A stretch of DNA of 64,000 nucleotides from Bradyrhizobium sp. (GTDB taxonomy: Bacteria; Pseudomonadota; Alphaproteobacteria; Rhizobiales; Xanthobacteraceae). Of the stretch, positions 56,413 through 64,000 are shown in pieces (the first letter of the stretch is position 1; every line of letters starts with the position of its first letter). The stretch covers positions 124,001 to 188,000 of the forward strand of contig NZ_JACRMG010000013.1 of assembly GCF_016219575.1 (NCBI RefSeq), in the 5' to 3' direction. The notes below the pieces were generated by a model. The model was not told the origin of the DNA and searched no databases. It saw only the letters and a program-made list of their open reading frames with translations. The translations under genes were made by a program, and so were the position numbers.

Positions 56413-57425
56413 TGAGCGGAGCCAAGGCGGACGATTTGATCCTCGACGTGAAGAACCTGAAAACGGTGTTCTTCACCAATTCCGGCCTGTTCAAGGCGGT
56501 CGACGACGTTTCCTTCAATGTCCGCCGCGGCGAGACGCTGGCGATCGTCGGCGAATCCGGATGCGGCAAGAGCGTCACCGCGCTCTCGATCATGCGGCTG
56601 GTGCCCAATCCGCCCGGCAAGATCGTCGGCGGTTCGGTGACGCTGGAGAGCACCGACCTGCTCGGGCTCGACGAGGAGACAATGCGCGGCATCCGGGGCA
56701 ACCGGATGTCGATGATCTTCCAGGAGCCGATGACGTCACTGAACCCGGTCATGCGCATCGGTGACCAGATCACCGAGGCGGTGCGGCTGCATCAGAACGT
56801 GACCGCCAGGGAAGCCTGGAGCCGCGCGGTGGAGATGCTGCGGCTGGTGCGCATTCCCGAGCCGGAGCGGCGCGCGCGGGAATATCCGCACCAGCTTTCC
56901 GGCGGCATGCGCCAGCGCGCGATGATCGCGATGGCACTGGCCTGCCGTCCGGCGCTGCTGATCGCGGACGAGCCGACCACCGCGCTCGACGTCACCATCC
57001 AGGCGCAGATCCTGGCGCTGATCGTCGAACTGCAGAAGGAGCTCGGCACCGGCCTCATCCTGATCACGCACGACCTCGGCGTCGTTGCGCAAACCGCGCA
57101 GCGGGTAATCGTGATGTATGCGGGCAGGAAGGTCGAGGAGGCCAGCGTCGACGACCTGTTCGCCGATCCCCGCCATCCCTATACCCGCGGCCTGATGGCC
57201 TCGATGCCGGCCGTGATCTCGCTCGGCGCCAAGACCGACGTCCGCCTGACCGAGATCCCCGGCATGGTGCCTTCATTGACCAACCTGCCCGAGGGCTGCG
57301 CCTTTGCGCCGCGTTGCCCGCTCGCGATCGAGCGCTGCCGCCAGGAATACCCGCCGCTGCAGGATTTTGGCGGCCAGCATCGCGCCGCCTGCTGGCGCGC
57401 GGCCGAACTGGCGAAGGCATCATGA
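56412..57425 (+). CDS. Peptide-type ABC ATPase, DppD-like (second importer)
   Basis: A 337-residue ATPase: Walker A GESGCGKS, signature [16 protein letters not shown], Walker [15 protein letters not shown]-terminal [20 protein letters not shown]. Start and end are both coupled to neighbours by short overlaps (TGATG, ATGA). Confidence 0.92.
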   Translation: MSGAKADDLILDVKNLKTVFFTNSGLFKAVDDVSFNVRRGETLAIVGESGCGKSVTALSIMRLVPNPPGKIVGGSVTLESTDLLGLDEETMRGIRGNRMSMIFQEPMTSLNPVMRIGDQITEAVRLHQNVTAREAWSRAVEMLRLVRIPEPERRAREYPHQLSGGMRQRAMIAMALACRPALLIADEPTTALDVTIQAQILALIVELQKELGTGLILITHDLGVVAQTAQRVIVMYAGRKVEEASVDDLFADPRHPYTRGLMASMPAVISLGAKTDVRLTEIPGMVPSLTNLPEGCAFAPRCPLAIERCRQEYPPLQDFGGQHRAACWRAAELAKAS

Positions 57426-58414
57426 GCGAGACCCGCCCTATCCTCGAGGTCAAGGACCTCGTCAAGCACTACGCGGTGCGCGGCGGCGTGCTGCGCCGTC
57501 AGGTCGGTACCGTGCATGCGGTGGACGGCGTCAGTTTCTCGCTCGGCGTCGGCGAGACGCTGGGGCTCGTCGGCGAATCCGGCTGCGGCAAATCCACGGT
57601 GGCACGCACCGTGCTGCGGCTGGTCGAGCCGACCTCGGGCAGCATCAAGCTCAACGGCACCGACATCACGCCACTGAGCAAGACCGACATGCGCCCGGTG
57701 CGCCGCTCGATGCAGATCGTGTTCCAGGACCCGTTCGCCTCGCTCAATCCGCGCATGACCGCCGGCGACATCGTCGGCGAACCGCTCAGCGTGCATGGCC
57801 TCGCCAGCGGCGCGGAGAAGGAAGCGCGCGTCGCCGAGCTGTTCCGGCAGGTGGGCCTGCGGCCCGACCAGACGAAGAACTACCCGCATCAGTTCTCCGG
57901 CGGCCAGCGCCAGCGCATCTGCATCGCCCGCGCGCTCGCGCTCGGCCCCGAGCTGATCGTCTGCGACGAGCCGGTCTCGGCGCTCGACGTCTCGATCCAG
58001 GCGCAGGTGATCAATCTCTTGATCGACCTGCAGCGCAGCCACGGCTTTTCCTATCTCTTCATCGCGCACGATCTCGCGGTGGTCGCCCATATCAGCCATC
58101 GCGTCGCAGTGATGTATCTCGGGCGCATCGTCGAGATCGCAGACAAGGCCGAGCTGTTCGCCAACCCGCGCCATCCCTACACCCAGGCGCTGCTCGCTTC
58201 GGTGCCGGTGGCCAATCCGAAGATGAAGCGGCTGAAGCCGCTGGTCGACGGCGATGTGCCGAGCCCGATCAACCCGCCTTCCGGCTGCGCCTTCCACACC
58301 CGCTGCCGTTATGTGATGGACCGCTGCAAGATGGAGCGCCCCGCGCTGACCGAGGCCGGCAGCGGGCATCAGGTGGCATGCTGGCTGAATGACGGAACGG
58401 GGCGGCCGGGGTAA
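57422..58414 (+). CDS. Peptide-type ABC ATPase, DppF-like (second importer)
   Basis: A 330-residue ATPase: Walker [11 protein letters not shown]-loop [16 protein letters not shown], signature [16 protein letters not shown], Walker [16 protein letters not shown]-terminal [19 protein letters not shown]. Final gene of this importer operon; a palindromic repeat follows and the next genes are on the other strand. Confidence 0.92.
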   Translation: MSETRPILEVKDLVKHYAVRGGVLRRQVGTVHAVDGVSFSLGVGETLGLVGESGCGKSTVARTVLRLVEPTSGSIKLNGTDITPLSKTDMRPVRRSMQIVFQDPFASLNPRMTAGDIVGEPLSVHGLASGAEKEARVAELFRQVGLRPDQTKNYPHQFSGGQRQRICIARALALGPELIVCDEPVSALDVSIQAQVINLLIDLQRSHGFSYLFIAHDLAVVAHISHRVAVMYLGRIVEIADKAELFANPRHPYTQALLASVPVANPKMKRLKPLVDGDVPSPINPPSGCAFHTRCRYVMDRCKMERPALTEAGSGHQVACWLNDGTGRPG

Positions 58415-58440
58415 TTCAACGCCGTCGTATCACCACCGCT

Positions 58441-58571
58441 GTCGTCCCGGCGAACGCCGGGACCCATAACCACAGTGCGTTGTTGTTTGAACTTGCTGTG
58501 GCCGCAGGATTCGCAAAACTGCTTCCTGTGGTTGTGGGTCCCGGGTCTGCGCTTCGCTTGCCCGGGACGAC
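58441..58571. repeat. Long palindromic repeat between convergent operons
   Basis: Begins GTCGTCCCGGCGAACGCC and GGGACCCATAACCACAG, ends CTGTGGTTGTGGGTCCCGGG and GCCCGGGACGAC, so both outer and inner arms pair. It ends two bases before the carboxylase stop codon on the minus strand and probably terminates transcripts from both sides. Confidence 0.8.
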
Positions 58572-58573
58572 AA

Positions 58574-60553
58574 CTACGCCGCCGCCTCGATCTCCACCAC
58601 GATCTTCCCTGTCGTGACCTGCTCGCCCTCGGCGACGTCGATGGACGATACCGTGCCCGCGACGCCGGCCGTGTGGACGTGCTCCATCTTCATCGCTTCC
58701 AGCGTCATCACGGGCTGGCCGACCGAAACCTTGTCGCCGGGCTTGACCAGCACGGCGACCACGCGGCCGTTCATGGTGGCGCGGACCTTGCCGTCGCCGC
58801 CGACGGCCGCCGATTCCGGGACCGCCAGCGTGAGGTCGTGAACCGCCAGTGTGACGCCGCGGTGCAGGAAATACAGCCTGTCGTCATGGCGCAGGAATTT
58901 TGCCGATTGCATCACGCCGTCATGGCGGAAGCGGATGCTGCCGCCCTCCAGCGCCTCGATCTCGAAGCGATGGGCATCGCCGTCGCGGCTCGCGATATAG
59001 CAGCCATCGCGCTCGCGCACGACCTCGATTTCATGAATCCTGCCGCCGATCGAAAAGCGCGTCGCGAGCGGGAACGTCGCGGCCAGCGAACGCCCGGATC
59101 GCCAGGGCGGCGAATGCGGATTGCTGACATAGAGCAGCAGCGCCGCGAACGCAGCTTCGCGCGCTTCATCGGCGGACGGCGCCAGCAACTCGTTGCGATG
59201 GCTGCCGATGAAGGCGGTCGTCGCCTCGCCCTTCGCAAAGGCGGGATGGCGCAGGCAGGAGATCAGGAACCCCTGGTTGGTGGTGACGCCATAAGCCTCG
59301 ACCTGCTCCAGGCCGCAGATCAACTTGCCCCGCGCCTCGTCGCGCGTGGCGCCATGGCCGATGACCTTGGCGATCATGGAATCGTAGAACGGCGGGATCT
59401 CCGATCCGGATTGCAGCGCGTGCTCGATGCGAATGTCTTCCGGCATCTGCCACAGCATCATCCTGCCGGACTGCGGCATGAAATCATGCGCGGCGTCTTC
59501 CGAGCACAGCCGCACCTCGATGGCATGACCGTCGAAGCGGATGTCCTCCTGTTTCACGGGAAGCGGCTCGCCGGCTGCGACGCGAAGCTGTAGCTCGACC
59601 AGGTCGAGGCCGGTGATCGCTTCCGTGACGGGATGCTCGACCTGCAGGCGCGTATTCATTTCCATGAAGTAGAACGCGCCGCCCTTGTCGAGCAGGAATT
59701 CCAGCGTGCCGGCACCCTCGTAGCCGATCGCCTTGACGGCGGCGACGGCGACCTCGCCCATCCGCGCGCGCAGTTGCGGCGACACCGCCGGCGACGGCGC
59801 TTCCTCGATCAGCTTCTGGTGCCGCCGCTGCACCGAGCAGTCGCGCTCTCCGAGGTGGATCGCGTTGCCATGGCGATCACCGAATACCTGGATCTCGATG
59901 TGGCGGGGATCGACGATGGCGCGCTCGAGAATGACGGTCGGATCGCCGAACGCCCCCTGCGCTTCCGAGCGTGCGCTGCGCAGCGCGTCCGGAAACGCGC
60001 CGGCATCGGCGACCAGCCGCATGCCGCGGCCGCCGCCGCCGGCCACCGCCTTGATCATCACGGGAAAGCCGATATTCTTCGCTTCCGCCAGCATCGCTGA
60101 ATCGCTCTGGTCGGCGCCCTGATAGCCGGGCACGCAGGGCACCCCGGCCTTCTGCATGATCTCCTTGGCGCCGGCCTTGTTGCCCATCGCCCTGATCGCT
60201 TCCGGCGACGGACCGATGAAGACGAGCCCGGCATCGCGGCAGGCGGCCGCAAAATCCTCGTTCTCGGCCAGGAAGCCGTAACCGGGGTGCACGGCGCCGG
60301 CTCCGCTCGCCCTGGCGGCTGCGATAATCGCATCGATCCGCAAGTAAGATTGCGCCGGCAGCGCCTCGCCGATGTGCACGGCAGAGTCCGCCTCGCGCAC
60401 ATGCAGCGCATCGCGATCGACATCGGAATAGACCGCAACCGTCCCATAGCCGAGGCGCTTCGCGGTGCGGATGATACGCAACGCGATCTCGCCGCGATTG
60501 GCGATCAGGATCCTGAAGAACGGCGTCCGCTTCGCACTCGCCTTCGCATTCAT
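58574..60553 (-). CDS. Acyl-CoA carboxylase biotin-containing (alpha) subunit
   Basis: A 659-residue fusion of biotin carboxylase (residues about 15-460, with ILIANRGEIALRIIRTAKRL, ATP-grasp loop AVAGGGGRGMRLV and EMNTRLQVEHPVTE) and a C-terminal biotinyl domain with the biotin-accepting Lys622 in EAMKMEH. This is the MCC/PCC/GCC alpha-subunit plan. Start overlaps the beta-subunit stop (ATGA). It carboxylates biotin with bicarbonate and ATP and then passes it to the beta subunit. Whether it is 3-methylcrotonyl-, geranyl- or another acyl-CoA carboxylase is undecided. Confidence 0.92.
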   Translation of the reverse strand: MNAKASAKRTPFFRILIANRGEIALRIIRTAKRLGYGTVAVYSDVDRDALHVREADSAVHIGEALPAQSYLRIDAIIAAARASGAGAVHPGYGFLAENEDFAAACRDAGLVFIGPSPEAIRAMGNKAGAKEIMQKAGVPCVPGYQGADQSDSAMLAEAKNIGFPVMIKAVAGGGGRGMRLVADAGAFPDALRSARSEAQGAFGDPTVILERAIVDPRHIEIQVFGDRHGNAIHLGERDCSVQRRHQKLIEEAPSPAVSPQLRARMGEVAVAAVKAIGYEGAGTLEFLLDKGGAFYFMEMNTRLQVEHPVTEAITGLDLVELQLRVAAGEPLPVKQEDIRFDGHAIEVRLCSEDAAHDFMPQSGRMMLWQMPEDIRIEHALQSGSEIPPFYDSMIAKVIGHGATRDEARGKLICGLEQVEAYGVTTNQGFLISCLRHPAFAKGEATTAFIGSHRNELLAPSADEAREAAFAALLLYVSNPHSPPWRSGRSLAATFPLATRFSIGGRIHEIEVVRERDGCYIASRDGDAHRFEIEALEGGSIRFRHDGVMQSAKFLRHDDRLYFLHRGVTLAVHDLTLAVPESAAVGGDGKVRATMNGRVVAVLVKPGDKVSVGQPVMTLEAMKMEHVHTAGVAGTVSSIDVAEGEQVTTGKIVVEIEAAA

Positions 60554-62166
60554 GGGCGGGCCACCGAGAACTGCATCCGCTGGGGCGTGCGGGCATCGCC
60601 GTCCCGGCAGATCGCCAGCACTTCGGAGAGGACGGCGCGGGTATCGCGCGGGTCGATCACGCCATCGTCCAGCACGCGCGCCGACGTCGAGAATATGTCC
60701 ATCTGGCCGTCGAACACGCCGACGATCTGCGCTTTCATCGCCTCGAGCTGCTCCTTCGGCACGGGCTTGCCGCGCCGCGCGGCGGCAGCTTCGGTGACGA
60801 TCGCCATGGTTTCCGCCGCCTGCTCGCCGCCCATCACGGCGGTCCTGGCGTTGGGCCAGGAGAAGCAGAAGCGCGGATGGAAGCCGCGGCCGCACATGCC
60901 GTAGTTGCCGGCGCCGAAGGAGGCGCCGCAATAGATGGTGATCTGCGGCACCGTCGCCGAGGTCACGGCCTGGATCATCTTGGAGCCGTGCTTGATCATG
61001 CCGGCTTCCTCGTATTCGCGGCCGACCATGTAGCCGGTGGTATTGTTCATGTAGAGTAGCGGCGTGCGCGACTGGCAGCAGGCCTGGATGAAATGCGTGG
61101 CCTTGTTGGCGCCGGGAACGTCGAGCGGGCCGTTATTGGTGATGATGCCGATCGCCTGCCCTTCGATACGGGCGTGGCCGCAGACCGTGGCTGGGCCGTA
61201 GTTCGGGGAAAATTCGGTGAAGTCGGAGTCGTCGATGAAGCGTGCAATCGCCTGGCGCATGTCGACGGGGCGCTTGTGATCCATCGGCATGACGCCGAGC
61301 AGCTCTTCCGCATCGTAGCGCGGCGGACGGAAATTGCCCTGGGTCAGCTTCGGCCGGTCCCATTCGAGCTTGCCCATGATCTCGCGCGCGATACGCAACG
61401 CGTCGCGGTCGTCCTCGGCAAGATAGTCGCCGAGGCCGGAGATCGAGGTGTGCATTTCGGCGCCGCCGAGCTCTTCTTCGGTGGCGATCTCGCCGGTGGC
61501 GGCCTTCAGCAGCGGCGGACCGGCGAGGAACGCGCGGGTGCGGCCGCGCACCATCACGATGTAGTCGGAGAGCCCGGTCTGGTAGGCGCCGCCAGCGGTG
61601 GAGGAGCCGTGCGTGACGGTGACCACGGGCAGGCCCGCTGCCGACAGCCGTGCGAGATTGCGGAAAATGTTGCCGCCGCGGACGAAATCCTCGACGCGAT
61701 AGCGCAGCAGATTGGCGCCGGCGCTTTCGACCAGCTGCACATAAGGCAGCTTGTTCTCCAGCGCCATTTCCTGCACCCGGAGCGTCTTGTCGAGACCGAA
61801 AGGCTGCAGCGCGCCGGCATCGATGCCGGCATCATTGGCGCTCACCATGCAGCGGATGCCGGCGACAAAGCCGATGCCGGCGATCAGCCCGCCGCCGGGC
61901 ACGCTCTTCTCGGCATTGGGCACATCGAACATGTAACCGGCAAGCGTCGACAGCTCCAGGAACGGCGAGCCGGGATCGAGCACCAGCGCGACGCGCTCGC
62001 GCGGCAACAGCTGCCCGCGCTTGTGGAAGCGGTCCTTGGCGGCGGCAGAGGCAGCGCGGGTGCGGTCTTCCAGCGCCCGCATGCGCGCGATCAGCGCCAG
62101 CATGCCGTCGCGGTTGGCCTTGTAGGCCGCGCTGCCGGTGGCGATGGTGTTCTCGATGATGGCCAT
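60550..62166 (-). CDS. Acyl-CoA carboxylase carboxyltransferase (beta) subunit
   Basis: A 538-residue carboxyltransferase with the crotonase-like double domain: GSSTAGGAYQTGLSDYIVMV, FLAGPPLLKAATGEIATEEE, GGAEMHTSISG and C-terminal FGAGNYGMCGRGFHPRF. Most like the MCC/GCC beta type. Functions with the alpha subunit, overlapping gene ends. The beta-keto acid cleavage gene lies upstream on the same strand after a repeat, suggesting a common pathway. Confidence 0.92.
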   Translation of the reverse strand: MAIIENTIATGSAAYKANRDGMLALIARMRALEDRTRAASAAAKDRFHKRGQLLPRERVALVLDPGSPFLELSTLAGYMFDVPNAEKSVPGGGLIAGIGFVAGIRCMVSANDAGIDAGALQPFGLDKTLRVQEMALENKLPYVQLVESAGANLLRYRVEDFVRGGNIFRNLARLSAAGLPVVTVTHGSSTAGGAYQTGLSDYIVMVRGRTRAFLAGPPLLKAATGEIATEEELGGAEMHTSISGLGDYLAEDDRDALRIAREIMGKLEWDRPKLTQGNFRPPRYDAEELLGVMPMDHKRPVDMRQAIARFIDDSDFTEFSPNYGPATVCGHARIEGQAIGIITNNGPLDVPGANKATHFIQACCQSRTPLLYMNNTTGYMVGREYEEAGMIKHGSKMIQAVTSATVPQITIYCGASFGAGNYGMCGRGFHPRFCFSWPNARTAVMGGEQAAETMAIVTEAAAARRGKPVPKEQLEAMKAQIVGVFDGQMDIFSTSARVLDDGVIDPRDTRAVLSEVLAICRDGDARTPQRMQFSVARP

Positions 62167-62190
62167 TACTCAGCGCCCTCATGCACTGTC

Positions 62191-62273
62191 GTCATTGCGA
62201 GGAGCGAAGCGACGAAGCAATCCATTCTTCCTTTGTGCGGCACGATGGATTGCTTCGCTTCGCTCGCAATGAC
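62191..62273. repeat. Palindromic repeat, GTCATTGCGAGGAGCGAAGCG family
   Basis: GTCATTGCGAGGAGCGAAGC at the left pairs with GCTTCGCTCGCAATGAC at the right; AAGCAATCCAT/ATGGATTGCTT form the inner arms. It lies between the carboxylase beta and BKACE genes. Confidence 0.85.
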
Positions 62274-62284
62274 GGGGGGATAGC

Positions 62285-63151
62285 TCAATGCCTCACCCCG
62301 AAAATCTTCCGCGCTTCCGCCGGTGAGGCGATCTCGCGTCCGGCCTTGCGCGCGCAGGCGACAAGTGCCTCGACGAGCTGCCCGTTGGAGGTCACCTTGG
62401 TGCCGTCGCCGAGATAGAAGGTATCTTCGAGCCCGGACCGCAAATGGCCGCCGAGATCGGCGCAGCGCTGGTGCAGCGGCCAGATCTCGTCGCGGCCGAT
62501 GGCAGTGACCTGCCAATGCCCCTCGGGACGCTTCAGCTTCAGCAGGATCGGCAGCAGGTCGGGATCCGCCGGCATGCCGGAGGCAACCCCCATCACGAAA
62601 TTATATTCCAGCGGGCCCGAATACATGCCGGTCTGCACATACATGCCGACCGAGCGGACGATGCCGACATCGAAGCATTCGAATTCCGGAATCGTGCCCG
62701 CGTCCTTCATGGCGTTCAGGAAGTCCTGCACTTTCGCGACCGAATTGTCGAACATCATCGGCGGCCAGGCCCAGCTGTTGTCGGCCTTGACCTTCAGATA
62801 GTTCAGCGAGCCGGCGTTGCAGGCGGCGATCTCGGGCTTGGTCTCGCGCACGCAGGCGAGCGGCCCCTCATAATGCGGTCCCGGAGTCCCCGTCGTATGG
62901 TTGATGATCACGCCGGGACAAGCCTCGCGGATCGCCTGCTGGATTTCCCTGCTGACCGCGACTTCCCAGGACGGCAGGTGGCCCTTGCCGGGCCCCTGCT
63001 GGCGCAGGTGGATGTGCATGATGCTGGCCCCGGCATCGAAGGCGGCCCTGGCCTCGCGACCCATCTGCTCGGGGGTGACCGGCACATTGTGCTGTTTTGG
63101 GTCAGTGAGCACGCCGTTCAGCGCGCAGGTGATGACGGCCTTGTCGCTCAT
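62285..63151 (-). CDS. Beta-keto acid cleavage enzyme (BKACE/Kce, DUF849)
   Basis: A 288-residue TIM-barrel zinc enzyme of the BKACE family that condenses a beta-keto acid with acetyl-CoA to give acetoacetate and an acyl-CoA. Visible marks: ITCALNGVLT at the start, zinc pair His46-x-His48 in MHIHLRQQ, and GGHLRSGLEDTFYLGDG with a further conserved Glu/Asp. ATG 63151 preferred over upstream in-frame codons. Same strand as the carboxylase genes, so a joint pathway is likely; its natural substrate is unknown. Confidence 0.88.
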   Translation of the reverse strand: MSDKAVITCALNGVLTDPKQHNVPVTPEQMGREARAAFDAGASIMHIHLRQQGPGKGHLPSWEVAVSREIQQAIREACPGVIINHTTGTPGPHYEGPLACVRETKPEIAACNAGSLNYLKVKADNSWAWPPMMFDNSVAKVQDFLNAMKDAGTIPEFECFDVGIVRSVGMYVQTGMYSGPLEYNFVMGVASGMPADPDLLPILLKLKRPEGHWQVTAIGRDEIWPLHQRCADLGGHLRSGLEDTFYLGDGTKVTSNGQLVEALVACARKAGREIASPAEARKIFGVRH

Positions 63152-63334
63152 GATGCTCGTTCCAGATGCGGTGCGGGCATGATGGTTAGTTCGCGGCGGC
63201 CCCTCTTGCGTGCACAAGCTGGCGGTGCGGCGCAGCAAGATGCTGCCGAAATGGGGAAATTTCGCTGGAAACAGCCAGGGCGCGGCAATAGCGCACATTG
63301 CACCTTGTTTTGTGTCAAGCTGTGTGGGGGTAGT

Positions 63335-63350
63335 CAGGATATGTATCCTG
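63335..63350. promoter_or_regulatory. Perfect 7-bp dyad upstream of the stress-protein gene
   Basis: CAGGATA-TG-TATCCTG is a perfect inverted repeat with a 2-base spacer. It lies 24 bases before ATG 63375 of the universal-stress-protein gene, a place where a dimeric repressor would act. Also about 180 bases upstream of the divergent BKACE gene. Confidence 0.5.
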
Positions 63351-63374
63351 GCAATCGATATTGCGGAGACCGGA

Positions 63375-64000
63375 ATGAGCTACAAGGACCTGTTGTTGAG
63401 CTTGGCGAGCTACCCCGACACCACACCCCCGGCTGCCGTCGATCTTGCGGCGGATTTTTCCGCCGCAATCGGCGCCAAGCTGTCGGCTATCGCCTGCGAG
63501 ATCCGGATTTCCGTACCGGGCAGCTTCATCGCACCCGCCTTCAACGTGCCCGCGATAGCCGATGCCGAGGCCAAAAAGGGACGGGAGCAGGCCGAGGCGG
63601 CACTGGCCGCCTTCCAGAAGGCGGCGGAGAACAAGGGCGTGTTCGAGGAACGGATCCTGGGCAAATGCCACGCCCCGGAGCACTCCGGCCTGCTCGTCGA
63701 ATATGCACGGCTGCGCGACCTCACCATCGTCCCGGCCGAGTCGAATGAATTCGCCGACCAGCCCACCGCCGAGGCACTGATCTTCGAGTCCGGGCGTCCC
63801 GTGCTGATGATCCCGCGCGAGCCGCGCAAGTCCTTTGCGCTGAATACGGCCACGGTCGCCTGGGATTTCAGCCGTCAGGCGGCGCGCGCGGTCGGCGATG
63901 CGCTGCCGCTGCTGACCAAGGCGAAACGCGTTCACATCGTCACCGTGACCAACGAGAAGCGTATCGACACCCGCCGCTCGGGCCCCGAACTGGCAAAGCA
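63375..64000 (+). CDS. Universal stress protein (UspA family), 3' end beyond window
   Basis: At least 208 residues of a UspA-family protein, cut off by the end of the window. It starts MSYKDLLLSLASYPDTTPPA and contains a first USP-like domain (about residues 1-150) and the start of a second (SFALNTATVAWDFSRQAARA onwards), so it is probably a tandem-domain USP. GGAGAC is 6 bases ahead of the ATG. The dyad at 63335-63350 may control it. Function: small-molecule or nucleotide binding in stress adaptation, as known for the family. Confidence 0.8.
   Translation, partial: MSYKDLLLSLASYPDTTPPAAVDLAADFSAAIGAKLSAIACEIRISVPGSFIAPAFNVPAIADAEAKKGREQAEAALAAFQKAAENKGVFEERILGKCHAPEHSGLLVEYARLRDLTIVPAESNEFADQPTAEALIFESGRPVLMIPREPRKSFALNTATVAWDFSRQAARAVGDALPLLTKAKRVHIVTVTNEKRIDTRRSGPELAK

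Overview
The window reads as a chromosomal segment of a high-GC alphaproteobacterium, most likely Bradyrhizobium or a close relative in the Hyphomicrobiales (Rhizobiales). This is inferred from codon bias, gene content (many solute transporters, acyl-CoA enzymes, a cobalamin-riboswitch TonB receptor) and several palindromic intergenic repeat families of a kind common in that group. I see no rRNA, tRNA, phage genes, insertion sequences or CRISPR. About 57 protein genes are supported, several starting with GTG and many translationally coupled through ATGA or TGATG overlaps.

Layout. 0.2-2.5 kb: CcdA-like thiol transporter, exported thioredoxin-like protein and a membrane protein. 2.6-5.1 kb: cyanide-insensitive cytochrome bd-type quinol oxidase (cydA, cydB) with an overlapping 42-residue DUF2474-type subunit. 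5.3-7.0 kb: L,D-transpeptidase and a lone amino-acid-binding protein. 7.2-10.4 kb: a pair of acyl-CoA dehydrogenase subunits and, divergent from them, a carboxymuconolactone-decarboxylase-like protein. 10.5-17.8 kb: VOC enzyme, two MFS carriers, prolyl oligopeptidase, DUF938 methyltransferase, and a persulfide dioxygenase fused to rhodanese. 17.8-24.3 kb: cobalamin uptake locus, with btuC-btuD-btuF-like genes on the minus strand and a divergent B12 riboswitch plus btuB-like receptor and an unrecognised gene on the plus strand.

24.3-31.7 kb: two tiny ORFs, an ATP-grasp ligase divergent from an MFS carrier, an anchored Pro-rich protein, a D-aminoacylase-type amidohydrolase and another MFS carrier. 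31.9-36.9 kb: a four-gene coupled operon (exported methyltransferase-like protein, LolD-like ATPase, FtsX-type permease, AttH/CrtC-like protein). 38.7-45.7 kb: a peptide/nickel-type ABC importer operon carrying two similar tandem binding proteins.

45.8-63.2 kb is a catabolic neighbourhood: a lone Leu/Ile/Val-type binding protein, AidB-like acyl-CoA dehydrogenase, maleylacetate-reductase-like iron alcohol dehydrogenase, acyl-CoA ligase, DUF2270 protein, a second complete peptide-type ABC importer, and on the minus strand a beta-keto acid cleavage enzyme with a biotin-dependent acyl-CoA carboxylase. A plausible reading is import of an organic acid or amide, CoA activation, oxidation and carboxylation, but the substrate is unknown. 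The window ends inside a universal-stress-protein gene preceded by a perfect 7-bp dyad.

I found no clearly unprecedented system. The best candidates for follow-up are the exported-methyltransferase/ABC/AttH operon, the twin binding proteins sharing one transporter, the unknown gene behind btuB, the ATP-grasp/MFS pair, and repeats that run into coding sequence.
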